Shown in pieces: positions 22,593-31,075 of a stretch of DNA of 45,037 nt. The stretch is from Jiangella ureilytica (GTDB lineage: Bacteria > Actinomycetota > Actinomycetes > Jiangellales > Jiangellaceae): positions 1 through 45,037 of the forward strand of contig NZ_SMKL01000049.1 of NCBI RefSeq assembly GCF_004348545.1, in the 5' to 3' direction. Position 1 is the first letter of the stretch. Each line of letters starts with the position of its first letter. Below the pieces are notes generated by a model, which made no database searches, was not told where the DNA came from, and was given only the letters and a program-made list of their open reading frames with translations. Both the position numbers and the translations under genes were made by a program.

Positions 22593-23644
22593 CCGTGACC
22601 ACTCGGCCGCCGACGGGGTCCGCTCCCGGCCCGGCATCGTCGCGCCCCTCGCTCTCGGACCGGCTGGGGGCGCGGCTCTCGGCCCTGCCCACCGTGGCCG
22701 CCCTGCTCATCTTCGTCGGGATGATCATCTACGGCGAGGCCGCCTACGGCCGCATCGTGCAGTTCAACACGCTGTCGAACCTGCTGGTCAACAACTCGCA
22801 CCTGATCATTCTCGCCGTCGGGCTCACGTTCGTGATCCTCACCGGCGGCATCGACCTGTCCGTCGGCGCCGTCATCGCCTTCAGCAGCGTCGCCGGCGTC
22901 ATGCTGTCCAACGCCGGCTGGCACCCCGTGGCGGCCGTGCTGGTGATGGTGCTCATCGGCTCCGCGCTGGGGCTGGTCTCGGGCGTGCTCATCCAGTACT
23001 TCGGGGTCCAACCCTTCATCGCGACCCTGGCGACGATGTTCCTCGCCCGCGGGCTCGCGTCGATGCTCAGCACCGTCCCCGAGCGGCTGGCCGACGACTC
23101 CGCCATCCGCGACCTCGCGGCCCAGCTCAAGATCGTCGACGGCGACAAGGTGAACGACCTGGTCATCACGCCCGGCGTGATCGCCGCCATCGTCATCGTG
23201 GTCGTCGGCTTCACGGTGCTGCACCGGACCCGCTTCGGCCGCACGGTCTACGCCATCGGCGGCTCGGAGCAGTCGGCGACGCTCATGGGCCTGCCCGTCA
23301 CGGCCACGAAGCTGGGCATCTACGTCATCAGCGGCACCCTGGCCGGCATCGCCGCCGTCGTCTACACCTCGCGGCTGGGCAGCGCCCAGAACATCACCGG
23401 CATCGGCTGGGAGCTCGACGCCATCGCCGCGGTGGTCATCGGCGGCACGCTGCTCACCGGCGGGACGGGGTTCGTCCTCGGTTCCGTGGTGGGGGCGCTG
23501 GTGCTCGGCCTGATGAACGTCCTCATCACCCGCGACGGCGGCATCCGCCCGGAGATGACGACCATCATCACCGGCGGCATCCTGCTGGTGTTCGTCATCC
23601 TGCAGCGTGTCCTCGCCGCCCGGCGCCGAGGGGAACAGGCCTAG
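22589..23644 (+). CDS. Sugar ABC transporter permease, YjfF-like
   Basis: A 351-residue second permease with the same hallmark (FVILTGGIDLSVGAVIAFSS) and the coupling loop AIGGSEQSATLMGLPV. The start ATG at 22589 overlaps the previous stop (ATGA). The N-terminal extension of about 30 residues is Pro/Ser-rich and cytoplasmic. Two different permeases with one double ATPase is the YtfQRT-YjfF arrangement, which supports furanose transport. No enzyme gene follows in the operon, so intracellular sugar metabolism is encoded elsewhere. Confidence 0.9.
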   Translation: MTVTTRPPTGSAPGPASSRPSLSDRLGARLSALPTVAALLIFVGMIIYGEAAYGRIVQFNTLSNLLVNNSHLIILAVGLTFVILTGGIDLSVGAVIAFSSVAGVMLSNAGWHPVAAVLVMVLIGSALGLVSGVLIQYFGVQPFIATLATMFLARGLASMLSTVPERLADDSAIRDLAAQLKIVDGDKVNDLVITPGVIAAIVIVVVGFTVLHRTRFGRTVYAIGGSEQSATLMGLPVTATKLGIYVISGTLAGIAAVVYTSRLGSAQNITGIGWELDAIAAVVIGGTLLTGGTGFVLGSVVGALVLGLMNVLITRDGGIRPEMTTIITGGILLVFVILQRVLAARRRGEQA

Positions 23645-23745
23645 CCTCGGCTCGTTCCGCGATCATCCGGGATCGGCCACACCATCACGTGGTCGGTTCT
23701 GGATGACCGCCGATTCGATTGTGCAACCCCCACCTACCAGGCAGG

Positions 23746-25755
23746 ATGGCACTCGTGAATGCCACGCGCCGGCGGGGCGGGGGCGTTGCGCTCTTCGTGA
23801 TTGCGTTCACCTCCCTCCTCGCCTCGGCTCCGGCTGCGGCCGAGCCGCCGTTCAACGTGCCGGGAATGATCACGGACCGGGCCGGCGCCTTGTCCGGCGA
23901 CGACGAGCAGCGCATCCAGCGGTCGTTCGACCGGCTGACCGACGAGTCGGGGCTGCAGATGTTCGTCGTCTACGTCGAGACCTTCGACGGCCTGGACGGC
24001 CAGACCTGGGCCGACGAGACCGCCACGGCCTCCGGCCTCGGCACCGACGACATCCTGCTTGCCGTCGCCCTCGAGGACCGCTCGTTCGGCATCTCGGTCA
24101 CCGACGAGCTGGACCTGACCGACGACCAGCTCGACGACGTCCGGCAGAACGACATCCGGCCGGCGCTGAGCGACGAGGACTGGGCCGGCGCCGCCATCGC
24201 CGGCGCCGACGGGTACCGCGAGGCCGCCACCGGCTCCGGCGGCGGCTCGGCCACCCCGTGGGTGGTCGGCGGCATCGCGGTGGTCGGCGCAGGCGCCGCG
24301 GGCTGGTGGGTGCTGCGCCGTCGCGCGCGGGCCGGCCAGGCCGGTGCGGCCGGCCCGGACGGGCAGCCGGTCGACGAGCTGGCCGGGCTCTCGCTCGACG
24401 AGCTCGACAAGCGGGCCAGCCAGGCGCTGGTCGAGATCGACGATGCGCTCAAGACCTCCGAGCAGGAGCTCGGGTTCGCCCAGGCCCAGTTCGGCACCGA
24501 GGCGACCACGGAGTTCGGCGAGCTGCTCGCGGCGGCGACGACGAAGGTCGCCGAGGCGTTCACGCTGCGGCAGCGCCTCGACGACTCCGAGCCCGAGACC
24601 GAGCAGCAGGTCCGGGCGATGACCCGGCAGATCATCGTGACCTGCCGCGAGGTCAGCGACGCCCTCGACGCCCAGGCCGAGGCGTTCGACCAGTTGCGCG
24701 ACCTGCACGCCCGCGTTCCCCAGGTGCTCGACGAGACCGCCCGGCGCGCCGCCGAGGTCGGGCAGCGGCTGCCCACCGCCCGTGCGCAGCTCGAGCAGCT
24801 CGCGCTCGGCTATCCGGTGGCGGCCCTGGCCTCGGTGAGCGGCAACCCCGACCACGCCGAGCGGCTGCTGACGGCCGCGCGCGAGGCGGTCGCGGCCGGT
24901 CAGGCCTCGGTGCAGGGCGACGACCGGTCAGCCGCCGTCGCCCAGGCCCGGGCCGCCGAGGACGCCGTCGCCCAGGCCGCCAAGCTGCTCGACGCCGTCG
25001 CCGGCGCGAAGGACGAGCTCGCGACCGCCGGCCGGCGCATCGGCACGGCCATCGAATCGGTCTCCCTCGACATCGCCGACGCCGACCGGCTCGCCCCGTC
25101 CGACCCCGCGATCGGCGCCGCCAGCGGTGTCGCGCAGCAGGCGGTGACCGCGGGGCGGTCCGTCACCGGCGGGCAGGGCGACCCGCTCGCCGTGCTCCGG
25201 CAGCTGGCCGAGGCCGAGACCGCGCTGGACGACCTGCTGGCTCCGGTGCGGGCGGCGGCCGACGAGGCCGAGCGCGCCCGCGCCGCCCTCGCTGAGACGC
25301 TGGGCCGGGTGGCGTCGCAAGTCCAGGCCATCGCCGACTTCATCGAGACCCGCCGCGGCGCCGTCGGCACCGAGGCCCGGACCCGGCTCTCCGAGGCGGC
25401 GCGGCACCTGGCGCAGGGCCAGTCGCTCGCGTCGTCGGACCCCGCGGCCGCACTCGACGCCGTCCGGCGGGCCGCCGAGCTGTCGCGGCAGGCCCAGAGG
25501 CTGGCCGAGCGCGACGTCCAGGAGTGGGAGCGGCAGCAGAGCGCCGCCCGCGGCGGGGGCGGCGACCTCACGTCGATGATCCTCGGCGGGATCCTCATCA
25601 ACCAGATGGGCCGCGGCGGCGGCGTGTTCGGCGGCGGTGGCGGATTCGGCGGCGGTAGGCGCACGGGTGGAGGCTTCGGCGGCGGACGCCGGTCGCCGGG
25701 GAGCTTCGGAGGGGGCGGCACCCGTGGCCGCCGGGGAGGCGGTGGACGGTTCTGA
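23746..25755 (+). CDS. TPM domain-containing membrane protein
   Basis: A 669-residue protein. A signal peptide (ALFVIAFTSLLASAPAAA) is followed by a TPM domain (FNVPGMITDRAGALSGDDEQ to DGYREA, about residues 35-160). One membrane segment follows (PWVVGGIAVVGAGAAGWWVL), then about 350 mostly Ala/Glu/Arg-rich helical residues likely to form coiled coil, and a Gly-rich tail (GGGGGFGGGRRTGGGFGGG). The ATG at 23746 is used; GTG 23755 is an equally good start. The pspA gene follows 62 bases later, a pairing seen in many actinobacteria and suggestive of an envelope-stress role (inferred). Confidence 0.85.
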   Translation: MALVNATRRRGGGVALFVIAFTSLLASAPAAAEPPFNVPGMITDRAGALSGDDEQRIQRSFDRLTDESGLQMFVVYVETFDGLDGQTWADETATASGLGTDDILLAVALEDRSFGISVTDELDLTDDQLDDVRQNDIRPALSDEDWAGAAIAGADGYREAATGSGGGSATPWVVGGIAVVGAGAAGWWVLRRRARAGQAGAAGPDGQPVDELAGLSLDELDKRASQALVEIDDALKTSEQELGFAQAQFGTEATTEFGELLAAATTKVAEAFTLRQRLDDSEPETEQQVRAMTRQIIVTCREVSDALDAQAEAFDQLRDLHARVPQVLDETARRAAEVGQRLPTARAQLEQLALGYPVAALASVSGNPDHAERLLTAAREAVAAGQASVQGDDRSAAVAQARAAEDAVAQAAKLLDAVAGAKDELATAGRRIGTAIESVSLDIADADRLAPSDPAIGAASGVAQQAVTAGRSVTGGQGDPLAVLRQLAEAETALDDLLAPVRAAADEAERARAALAETLGRVASQVQAIADFIETRRGAVGTEARTRLSEAARHLAQGQSLASSDPAAALDAVRRAAELSRQAQRLAERDVQEWERQQSAARGGGGDLTSMILGGILINQMGRGGGVFGGGGGFGGGRRTGGGFGGGRRSPGSFGGGGTRGRRGGGGRF

Positions 25756-25817
25756 CCCTGCTCGATCCACATTCGGACTCGCGGCTCCACGGGGGCCAGG
25801 AGCAAAGGACGACACCC

Positions 25818-26555
25818 ATGGCTGAGAAGCAATCGATCCTCGGACGCATCTCGCAGCTGGCGAAGGCCAACATCAACTCGCTGCTCGACCGCGCCGAAGA
25901 CCCCGAGCTGATGCTGGACCAGATGGTCCGCGACTACACCGCCAACATCGCCGAGGCCGAGCAGGCCGTGGCGCAGACCATCGGCAACCTCCGGCTGGCC
26001 GAGCGGGACCACGCCGAGGACGTCCGGGCCGCCGGCGACTGGGGCAACAAGGCGCTCGCCGCCTCGCAGCGGGCCGACCAGCTCCGCGCCGCGGGCAACA
26101 CCGTCGACGCCGACAAGTTCGACAACCTCGCCAAGGTCGCCATCGGCAAGCAGATGAGCTTCGAGAGCGAGGCGCGGACCGCCGAGCCCATGATCGCGTC
26201 GCAGCGCGAGGTGGTCGAGAAGCTCAAGGCCGGGCTGGCCGGCATGAAGGACAAGCTGTCCGACCTTCGCAACAAGCGCGACGAGCTGGTCGCGCGGGCC
26301 AAGAGCGCCCAGGCGCAGGCCCAGGTCCACGAGGCCGTGCGGTCCATCGACATCTTCGACCCGACGAGCGAGGTCTCGCGGTTCGAGGAGAAGGTGCGCC
26401 GCGAGGAGGCCAAGGTCGCCGGCGCCGCCGAGCTCGCCGCGTCGTCCATCGACGCGCAGTTCGAGGAGCTCGAGGACGCCTCGACCTCGGTCGAGATCGA
26501 GGCCCGGCTCGCCGAGCTCAAGGGCGCCGGCCAGGCGCCCGCCATCGGCAGCTGA
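25818..26555 (+). CDS. pspA: PspA/IM30 family membrane-stress protein
   Basis: A 245-residue, almost fully helical protein. It opens with the family signature ILGRISQLAKANINSLLDRAEDPELMLDQMVRDY, which includes the amphipathic membrane-binding helix, and continues as long coiled coil (KAGLAGMKDKLSDLRNKRDELVARAK). PspA proteins assemble on the inner membrane leaflet and protect against leakage. It is followed by a 17-bp-stem palindrome. Co-expression with the TPM protein upstream is likely. Confidence 0.92.
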   Translation: MAEKQSILGRISQLAKANINSLLDRAEDPELMLDQMVRDYTANIAEAEQAVAQTIGNLRLAERDHAEDVRAAGDWGNKALAASQRADQLRAAGNTVDADKFDNLAKVAIGKQMSFESEARTAEPMIASQREVVEKLKAGLAGMKDKLSDLRNKRDELVARAKSAQAQAQVHEAVRSIDIFDPTSEVSRFEEKVRREEAKVAGAAELAASSIDAQFEELEDASTSVEIEARLAELKGAGQAPAIGS

Positions 26556-26566
26556 CGCCGTCAGTG

Positions 26567-26613
26567 CCCGTGATCATGTTCCCGTGGCGACCGCGAGGGA
26601 ACATGATCACGGG
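26567..26613. terminator. Perfect 17-bp inverted repeat after pspA (terminator and possible dispersed palindrome)
   Basis: CCCGTGATCATGTTCCC (26567-26583) and its exact complement GGGAACATGATCACGGG (26597-26613) enclose a 13-base loop. It starts 12 bases after the pspA stop, so termination is the simplest role. The internal TGATCA and absence of mismatches suggest a mobile or repeated palindromic unit. Confidence 0.75.
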
Positions 26614-26684
26614 GTTCGCGGCGTCGCGAGCGCAGCGGCGCGGACCAGCAAGCGGCCGCCGAAGGGGATGCCCGCCAGCCTAGC

Positions 26685-26745
26685 GCAACGATAAGTTGCA
26701 CATGGGTCGCCGCCTGTGGCAGAGTGAGACGCAACATCTGGTTGC
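26685..26745. promoter_or_regulatory. Two copies of GCAAC-N5-GTTGC operator in the SDR promoter
   Basis: Perfect inverted repeats at 26685-26699 and 26731-26745, centres 46 bases apart, upstream of the SDR gene at 26768. The shared arms and different spacers argue for a bound dimeric regulator. No regulator gene is adjacent. Confidence 0.6.
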
Positions 26746-26767
26746 TTGTGAACCCTGGAGGACATCG

Positions 26768-27577
26768 ATGAGCGGGTTGCTGCTCGAGGACAGGAACGCT
26801 GTGATCTACGGCGGTGGGGGCGCCATCGGCGGCGCCGTCGCGCGGGTGTTCGCCCGCGAGGGGGCGAGGGTCTTCCTCGCCGGACGGACGCCGGCCACGC
26901 TCGACGCCGTGGCACACGACATCGCCGGCGCGGGCGGGAAGGCCGAGACCGCGCAGGTCGACGTCTTCGATCAGCAGGCGGTCGAGGAGCACGCCGACGC
27001 GGTCGCGGCGACGGCCGGCGGCATCGACGTCGCCCTCAACGCCGTGAGCGTCATGCACGACCAGGGGACGCTGCTCGCCGACCTCTCGCTCGACGAGTTC
27101 ATGCGGCCGATCGACGGCTTCCTGCGGACGCTGTTCATCACCAGCAAGGCGGTGGCGCGGCACATGGGCCGCGAGCGTCCCGGCGTCGTGCTGACCCTGT
27201 CCGAGCCGGGTGCCCGGCTCGCGGTGGGCGGCATCCTGGGGCACGGCGTCAGCGCGGCCGGCAAGGAGGCGTTCTCGCGGCTGCTGGCCGCGGAGCTCGC
27301 GCCACGCAACATCCGGGTGGTCGGCCTCCGCCCGCACGCGGTCGTCGACGCGCCGGCGGCGGGCTCCTACACCGCGGAGCTCTTCGCCCCGATGGCGGCG
27401 GCGGGCGGTCAGTCGGTCCAGCAGTTCCTCGAGGACGGGCTGGCGCAGGGCACGCTGCTCCGGCGGCTGCCGACGCTCGCCGAGATCGCCGAGACGGCCG
27501 CCTTCCTGGCATCGGACCGCGCCGGCGCCATGACCGGGACGGTCGCCAACCTGACCGCCGGGGCGCTCGTCGACTGA
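26768..27577 (+). CDS. SDR family protein lacking the canonical catalytic tyrosine
   Basis: A 269-residue short-chain dehydrogenase fold. The cofactor-binding turn YGGGGAIGGAVARVF is at about residues 14-28 and DVDVF/NAVSV-type strands follow. At the usual YxxxK site the sequence is SAAGK, so Ser162 replaces Tyr while Lys166 is kept. It may be a binding protein, use another residue, or belong to a divergent oxidoreductase group. GGAGG precedes the ATG at 26768. The MDR gene starts 29 bases downstream. Confidence 0.8.
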   Translation: MSGLLLEDRNAVIYGGGGAIGGAVARVFAREGARVFLAGRTPATLDAVAHDIAGAGGKAETAQVDVFDQQAVEEHADAVAATAGGIDVALNAVSVMHDQGTLLADLSLDEFMRPIDGFLRTLFITSKAVARHMGRERPGVVLTLSEPGARLAVGGILGHGVSAAGKEAFSRLLAAELAPRNIRVVGLRPHAVVDAPAAGSYTAELFAPMAAAGGQSVQQFLEDGLAQGTLLRRLPTLAEIAETAAFLASDRAGAMTGTVANLTAGALVD

Positions 27578-27606
27578 TCCGGTCCCTGCCCCTACGCTCA
27601 GGAGGC

Positions 27607-28560
27607 ATGAGGGCCGTCGTCCGTGACCGGTACGGCTCGCCCGACGTGCTGCGGGTCGAGGAACTGCCCGTACCGTCGCCGGGTCCCGGGCAGGTGCTGG
27701 TGAAGGTCGTCGCGACGTCGGTCAACCTGTCCGACTGGGAGGGGCTGGTCGGGCGCCCGGCCTATGCGCGGTTCAACGGGCCGCGCCGGCCGCGGCTGCG
27801 CGTCCTCGGCTCGGACATCGCCGGGCGGGTCGAGGCCGTCGGCCCCGGCGTCACCTCGTTCGGCCCGGGCGACGAGGTGTACGGCGACAACCTCGCCCTC
27901 ATGGGCGGCTTCGCCGAGTACGCCGTGGCACCGGCCACAGCACTGGTGCGCAAGCCCGAGGGTCTGTCGTTCGCGCAGGCATCGGCGCTGCCCCAGTCGG
28001 GCGCCATCGCGGTCACCGGGACGGCGGTCGCCCGGCCGGGGCTGCGGATGCTGGTCAACGGCGCCGGCGGCGGCTCCGGATCGTTCGCGATCCCGCTCGC
28101 CAAGCGTGCCGGCGCGCACGTGACCGGCGTCGACAACGCCGGCAAGCTCGAGTTCATGCGCTCGCTCGGCGCCGACGAGGTGATCGACTACCGCGAGCAC
28201 GACTTCACCCGCACGGGGCCCTACGACGCGATCCTCGACCTGGTCGCGCACCGATCGGTGTTCGCGTATCGGCGTGCCCTCGCCCGCGGCGGCCGGTACC
28301 GATGCGTGGGCGGGCCGGTGCGGACGCTGCTACGGGTCCTGACGGCCGGCGCCGTCGCCGGGTGGCTCACCGGCCGCCACCTGGGCGTCCTGGTGGTCCG
28401 GCAGGGACCGGCCACGTTCGAGCCACTGGCCCGGCAGTGTCTCGCCGGCGACGTCGCCATCCACATCGACCGCACCTTCGCGCTCGACGAGGTGCCCCAG
28501 GCGCTCGCCCACGTCGGCGAGGGCCGCGCGCTCGGCAAGGTCGTCGTCGAGATCGGCTGA
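27607..28560 (+). CDS. Zinc-free MDR / quinone oxidoreductase-like NAD(P)H dehydrogenase
   Basis: A 317-residue medium-chain dehydrogenase/reductase. N-terminal GroES-like barrel (MRAVVRDRYGSPDVLRVEE, LGSDIAGRVEAVGPGVTSFGPGDEVYG) and C-terminal Rossmann domain with nucleotide motif NGAGGGSGSFAIPLAK. The cysteine-rich structural zinc lobe and catalytic zinc ligands of alcohol dehydrogenases are missing, as in quinone oxidoreductases. AGGAGG precedes the ATG. The pairing with the upstream SDR suggests shared regulation through the GCAAC-N5-GTTGC sites. Confidence 0.87.
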   Translation: MRAVVRDRYGSPDVLRVEELPVPSPGPGQVLVKVVATSVNLSDWEGLVGRPAYARFNGPRRPRLRVLGSDIAGRVEAVGPGVTSFGPGDEVYGDNLALMGGFAEYAVAPATALVRKPEGLSFAQASALPQSGAIAVTGTAVARPGLRMLVNGAGGGSGSFAIPLAKRAGAHVTGVDNAGKLEFMRSLGADEVIDYREHDFTRTGPYDAILDLVAHRSVFAYRRALARGGRYRCVGGPVRTLLRVLTAGAVAGWLTGRHLGVLVVRQGPATFEPLARQCLAGDVAIHIDRTFALDEVPQALAHVGEGRALGKVVVEIG

Positions 28561-28639
28561 TGCCACGACACGGCCACGCCTGTTGCCCTGACGCGACGTC
28601 GTCCTCCGGCGCGACGTGGAACATCTCACGGTCCCCCCG

Positions 28640-29452
28640 TCAGAGCGAGACGTGCCGGTTGACGTCCTTGTAGAGGAGATAGCGGAACGGCCCGGGTCCG
28701 CCGGCGTAGCAGGCCTGCGGGCAGAAGGCCCGCAGCCACATGAAGTCGCCGGCCTCGACCTCGACCCAGTCCTCGTTGAGCAGGTAGACCGCCTTGCCCT
28801 CCAGGACATAGAGGCCGTGCTCCATCACGTGCGTCTCCGGGAACGGGATGGACGCGCCGGGCCGGAAGTTCACGATGTTGACGTGCATGTCGTGGCGCAG
28901 GTCCGCGACGTCGACGAATCGGGTCGTCGACCACGCGCCGCCGGTTCCGGGCATGTCGGCCGGGGTGACGTCCTGCTCGCGGGTGACGAAGGCGGGCGGC
29001 ACCTCGAGACCCTCGACCCGCTGGTAGGCCTTGCGGATCCAGTGGAACGTCGCGGTCGCCCCGGTCTCGTTCGCGATCGTCCAGGAGGTACCGGGTGGGA
29101 GGAAGGCGTACGAGCCCGGCCCCAGCGCATGCTCACCGCCGTCGACGGTGAGGGTGAGGGAGCCGTCCACCACGAACAGCACGCCCTCCGCCTCCGGGTC
29201 GGGCTCCGTCCGGTCGGAGCCGCCCCCGGGGGAGACCTCGACGACGTACTGGCTGAACGTCTCGGCGAAGCCCGACAGCGGTCTGGCCAGCACCCAGAGG
29301 CGGGTGTTCACCCACCCGGGCAGGAACGACGCGGTGATGTCACTGAGCGTGCGGGCCGGGATGACGGCGTAGGCCTCGGTGAAGCGCGCGCGATCCGTGG
29401 TGAGTGCGGTCTGCGGCGGCAACCCGCCTCTCGGGACGTAGTAGTCGCTCAC
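28640..29452 (-). CDS. allE: (S)-ureidoglycine aminohydrolase
   Basis: A 270-residue bicupin. It releases ammonia from (S)-ureidoglycine to form (S)-ureidoglycolate in allantoin catabolism. The metal-binding C-terminal cupin shows ETHVMEHGLYVLEG (His, His, Glu pattern) and the substrate-site segment DFMWLRAFCPQACYAGG; the N-terminal cupin is GVLFVVDGSLTL. It is the last gene of the purine operon and its start overlaps the allantoinase stop by four bases. The allantoate amidohydrolase that would make its substrate is not in the window. Confidence 0.9.
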   Translation of the reverse strand: MSDYYVPRGGLPPQTALTTDRARFTEAYAVIPARTLSDITASFLPGWVNTRLWVLARPLSGFAETFSQYVVEVSPGGGSDRTEPDPEAEGVLFVVDGSLTLTVDGGEHALGPGSYAFLPPGTSWTIANETGATATFHWIRKAYQRVEGLEVPPAFVTREQDVTPADMPGTGGAWSTTRFVDVADLRHDMHVNIVNFRPGASIPFPETHVMEHGLYVLEGKAVYLLNEDWVEVEAGDFMWLRAFCPQACYAGGPGPFRYLLYKDVNRHVSL

Positions 29453-30783
29453 CGCTCGTGCCTCCTCAGCAGTCTCCCGTGCGGCATGTCACCGACCGGC
29501 CGGCCGCGCAGCCACGTCTCGCGGACCACCCCCGCCAGCCGGCGCCCGGCGTAGGCCGAGACCGGGTTGCGGTGGTGCAGCTTCGTGACGTCGACGACGA
29601 ACTCCTCGCCGGGCGCGAAGCGCACCAGGTCCGCGTCGGCCCCGGCCGCGATGCGGCCTTTGTGGCGCAACCCGATCCGGTCCGCCGGCGCGGTGGCCAT
29701 CCACCGCACCACGTCGACCAGTGCGTGGCCGCGGGCCCGGGCGGCCGTCCACACCGCAGGCAGCCCCAGCTGGACCGACGCGATCCCGCCCCACGCCACG
29801 CCGAAGTCACCGCCGCCTCGCGCCTTGAGGTCCGCGGTGCACGGCGAGTGGTCGGAGACGACGAAGTCGAGGTCTCCGGCGGCCAGCGCGGCCCAGAGCG
29901 CCTCGCGGTTGGCCGAATCGCGGATCGGCGGGCAGCACTTGAGCTCGGTGGCGCCGTCGGCGATGTGCTCGGCGTCGAAGGTCAGGTAGTGCGGGCACGT
30001 CTCGACGCTCACGTCGACGCCGGCCTCTCGGGCCTCGCGCAGGGCCGGCACGGCCCCGGCGCTGCTGAGGTGGACGATGTGGGCACGGCAGCCCGTCGCG
30101 CGGGCCTGCGCGATGACCAGCTCAATGGCGGCCGTCTCGGCCGCGTCGGGGCGGGAGGCGAGGAAGCCGGCGTAGTGCACGCCGTCGAGCGCGGTCTCGT
30201 CGAGCAGCCGGCCGTCCTCGGCGTGGACGATCATCAGCGCGCCCAGCCCGGCGCAGTCGCGCATCGCCAGCGCGAACTGCGCGGGCTCGAGGTGGCCGAA
30301 CTCGTCGACCCCGGAGTCGAGGAGGAAGCACTTGAAGCCGAACACCCCGGCACGGTGCAGCGGCTCGAGGTCGGGCCGGTTGCCCGGCACGGCGCCCGCC
30401 CAGAAGCCCACGTCGACCCAGACCTGGCCCTCGGCCGCCCGCCGCTTGACCTCCAGCGCGGCGAGGGTGGTCGTGGGCGGGACGGAGTTCAGCGGCATGT
30501 CGACGATCGTCGTAACGCCACCCGCGGCGGCCGCACGGGTCGCCGTCGCGAATCCCTCCCACTCCGATCGGCCCGGCTCGTTGACGTGCACGTGGGTGTC
30601 GACCAGGCCGGGCAGCAGGACCTCGTCGTCCTCGAGCGTGACGGTCCGTGCGGCCGGCGGCGCGTCGTCGAACGTCGTGACGACGGCGATCCGGCCGCCC
30701 GCGACGCCCACGGCGGCGGGCACCTCGGCGCCGTCGACGACGGCCCGCCGGGCGCGGATCACGAGGTCGAGGTCAGCTGCCAC
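29449..30783 (-). CDS. allB: Allantoinase
   Basis: A 444-residue cyclic amidohydrolase converting allantoin to allantoate. The metal site is complete: His64 and His66 in DTHVHVNEPGR, the lysine to be carboxylated in FKCFLLDSG, HAED, HLSS and the catalytic Asp in SDHSPC. The FKCF motif with SVPPTTT separates allantoinases from dihydroorotase and dihydropyrimidinase. The start is GTG at 30783, overlapping the HIU hydrolase gene by 11 bases. It acts after uricase, HIU hydrolase and OHCU decarboxylase encoded just upstream. Confidence 0.93.
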   Translation of the reverse strand: MAADLDLVIRARRAVVDGAEVPAAVGVAGGRIAVVTTFDDAPPAARTVTLEDDEVLLPGLVDTHVHVNEPGRSEWEGFATATRAAAAGGVTTIVDMPLNSVPPTTTLAALEVKRRAAEGQVWVDVGFWAGAVPGNRPDLEPLHRAGVFGFKCFLLDSGVDEFGHLEPAQFALAMRDCAGLGALMIVHAEDGRLLDETALDGVHYAGFLASRPDAAETAAIELVIAQARATGCRAHIVHLSSAGAVPALREAREAGVDVSVETCPHYLTFDAEHIADGATELKCCPPIRDSANREALWAALAAGDLDFVVSDHSPCTADLKARGGGDFGVAWGGIASVQLGLPAVWTAARARGHALVDVVRWMATAPADRIGLRHKGRIAAGADADLVRFAPGEEFVVDVTKLHHRNPVSAYAGRRLAGVVRETWLRGRPVGDMPHGRLLRRHER

Positions 30784-31075
30784 GGTAGGTCGTGTAGCCG
30801 TAGGGGCTGAGCAGCAGCGGCACGTGGTAGTGCTCCTCGGCGTCGGCGACGGTGAAGACGACGACCACCTCCGGGTAGAAGGAGCCCGCCGTGGCGAAGC
30901 GGAGCACGTAGTCGCCGGCGTCCAGCCGGTCCGGGCCGAGCGCGGCGATCCTGCCGTCGGAGCTCGTCACGCCCTCGCCGAGAGGGTCGCCGGCGCGGGT
31001 CTCGAGGGTCACCCGGATGCCCTCGGCCGGCCGGCCGGCGGCGGTGTCGAGGACGTGCGTGGACAGTGTGCTCAC
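30773..31075 (-). CDS. uraH: 5-hydroxyisourate hydrolase (transthyretin-like)
   Basis: A 100-residue transthyretin-related protein with active-site His7 (LSTHVLD) and the diagnostic C-terminal YRGS at residues 97-100. It hydrolyses 5-hydroxyisourate, the direct uricase product, to OHCU. The GTG start at 31075 overlaps the OHCU decarboxylase stop (GTGA). Size and motifs are full for the enzyme. Confidence 0.93.
   Translation of the reverse strand: MSTLSTHVLDTAAGRPAEGIRVTLETRAGDPLGEGVTSSDGRIAALGPDRLDAGDYVLRFATAGSFYPEVVVVFTVADAEEHYHVPLLLSPYGYTTYRGS

Noticed and set aside
28561-28639. Terminator between the convergent MDR and ureidoglycine aminohydrolase genes
   Set aside because: Only a six-base ACGTCG/CGACGT pair is visible, too weak to call.
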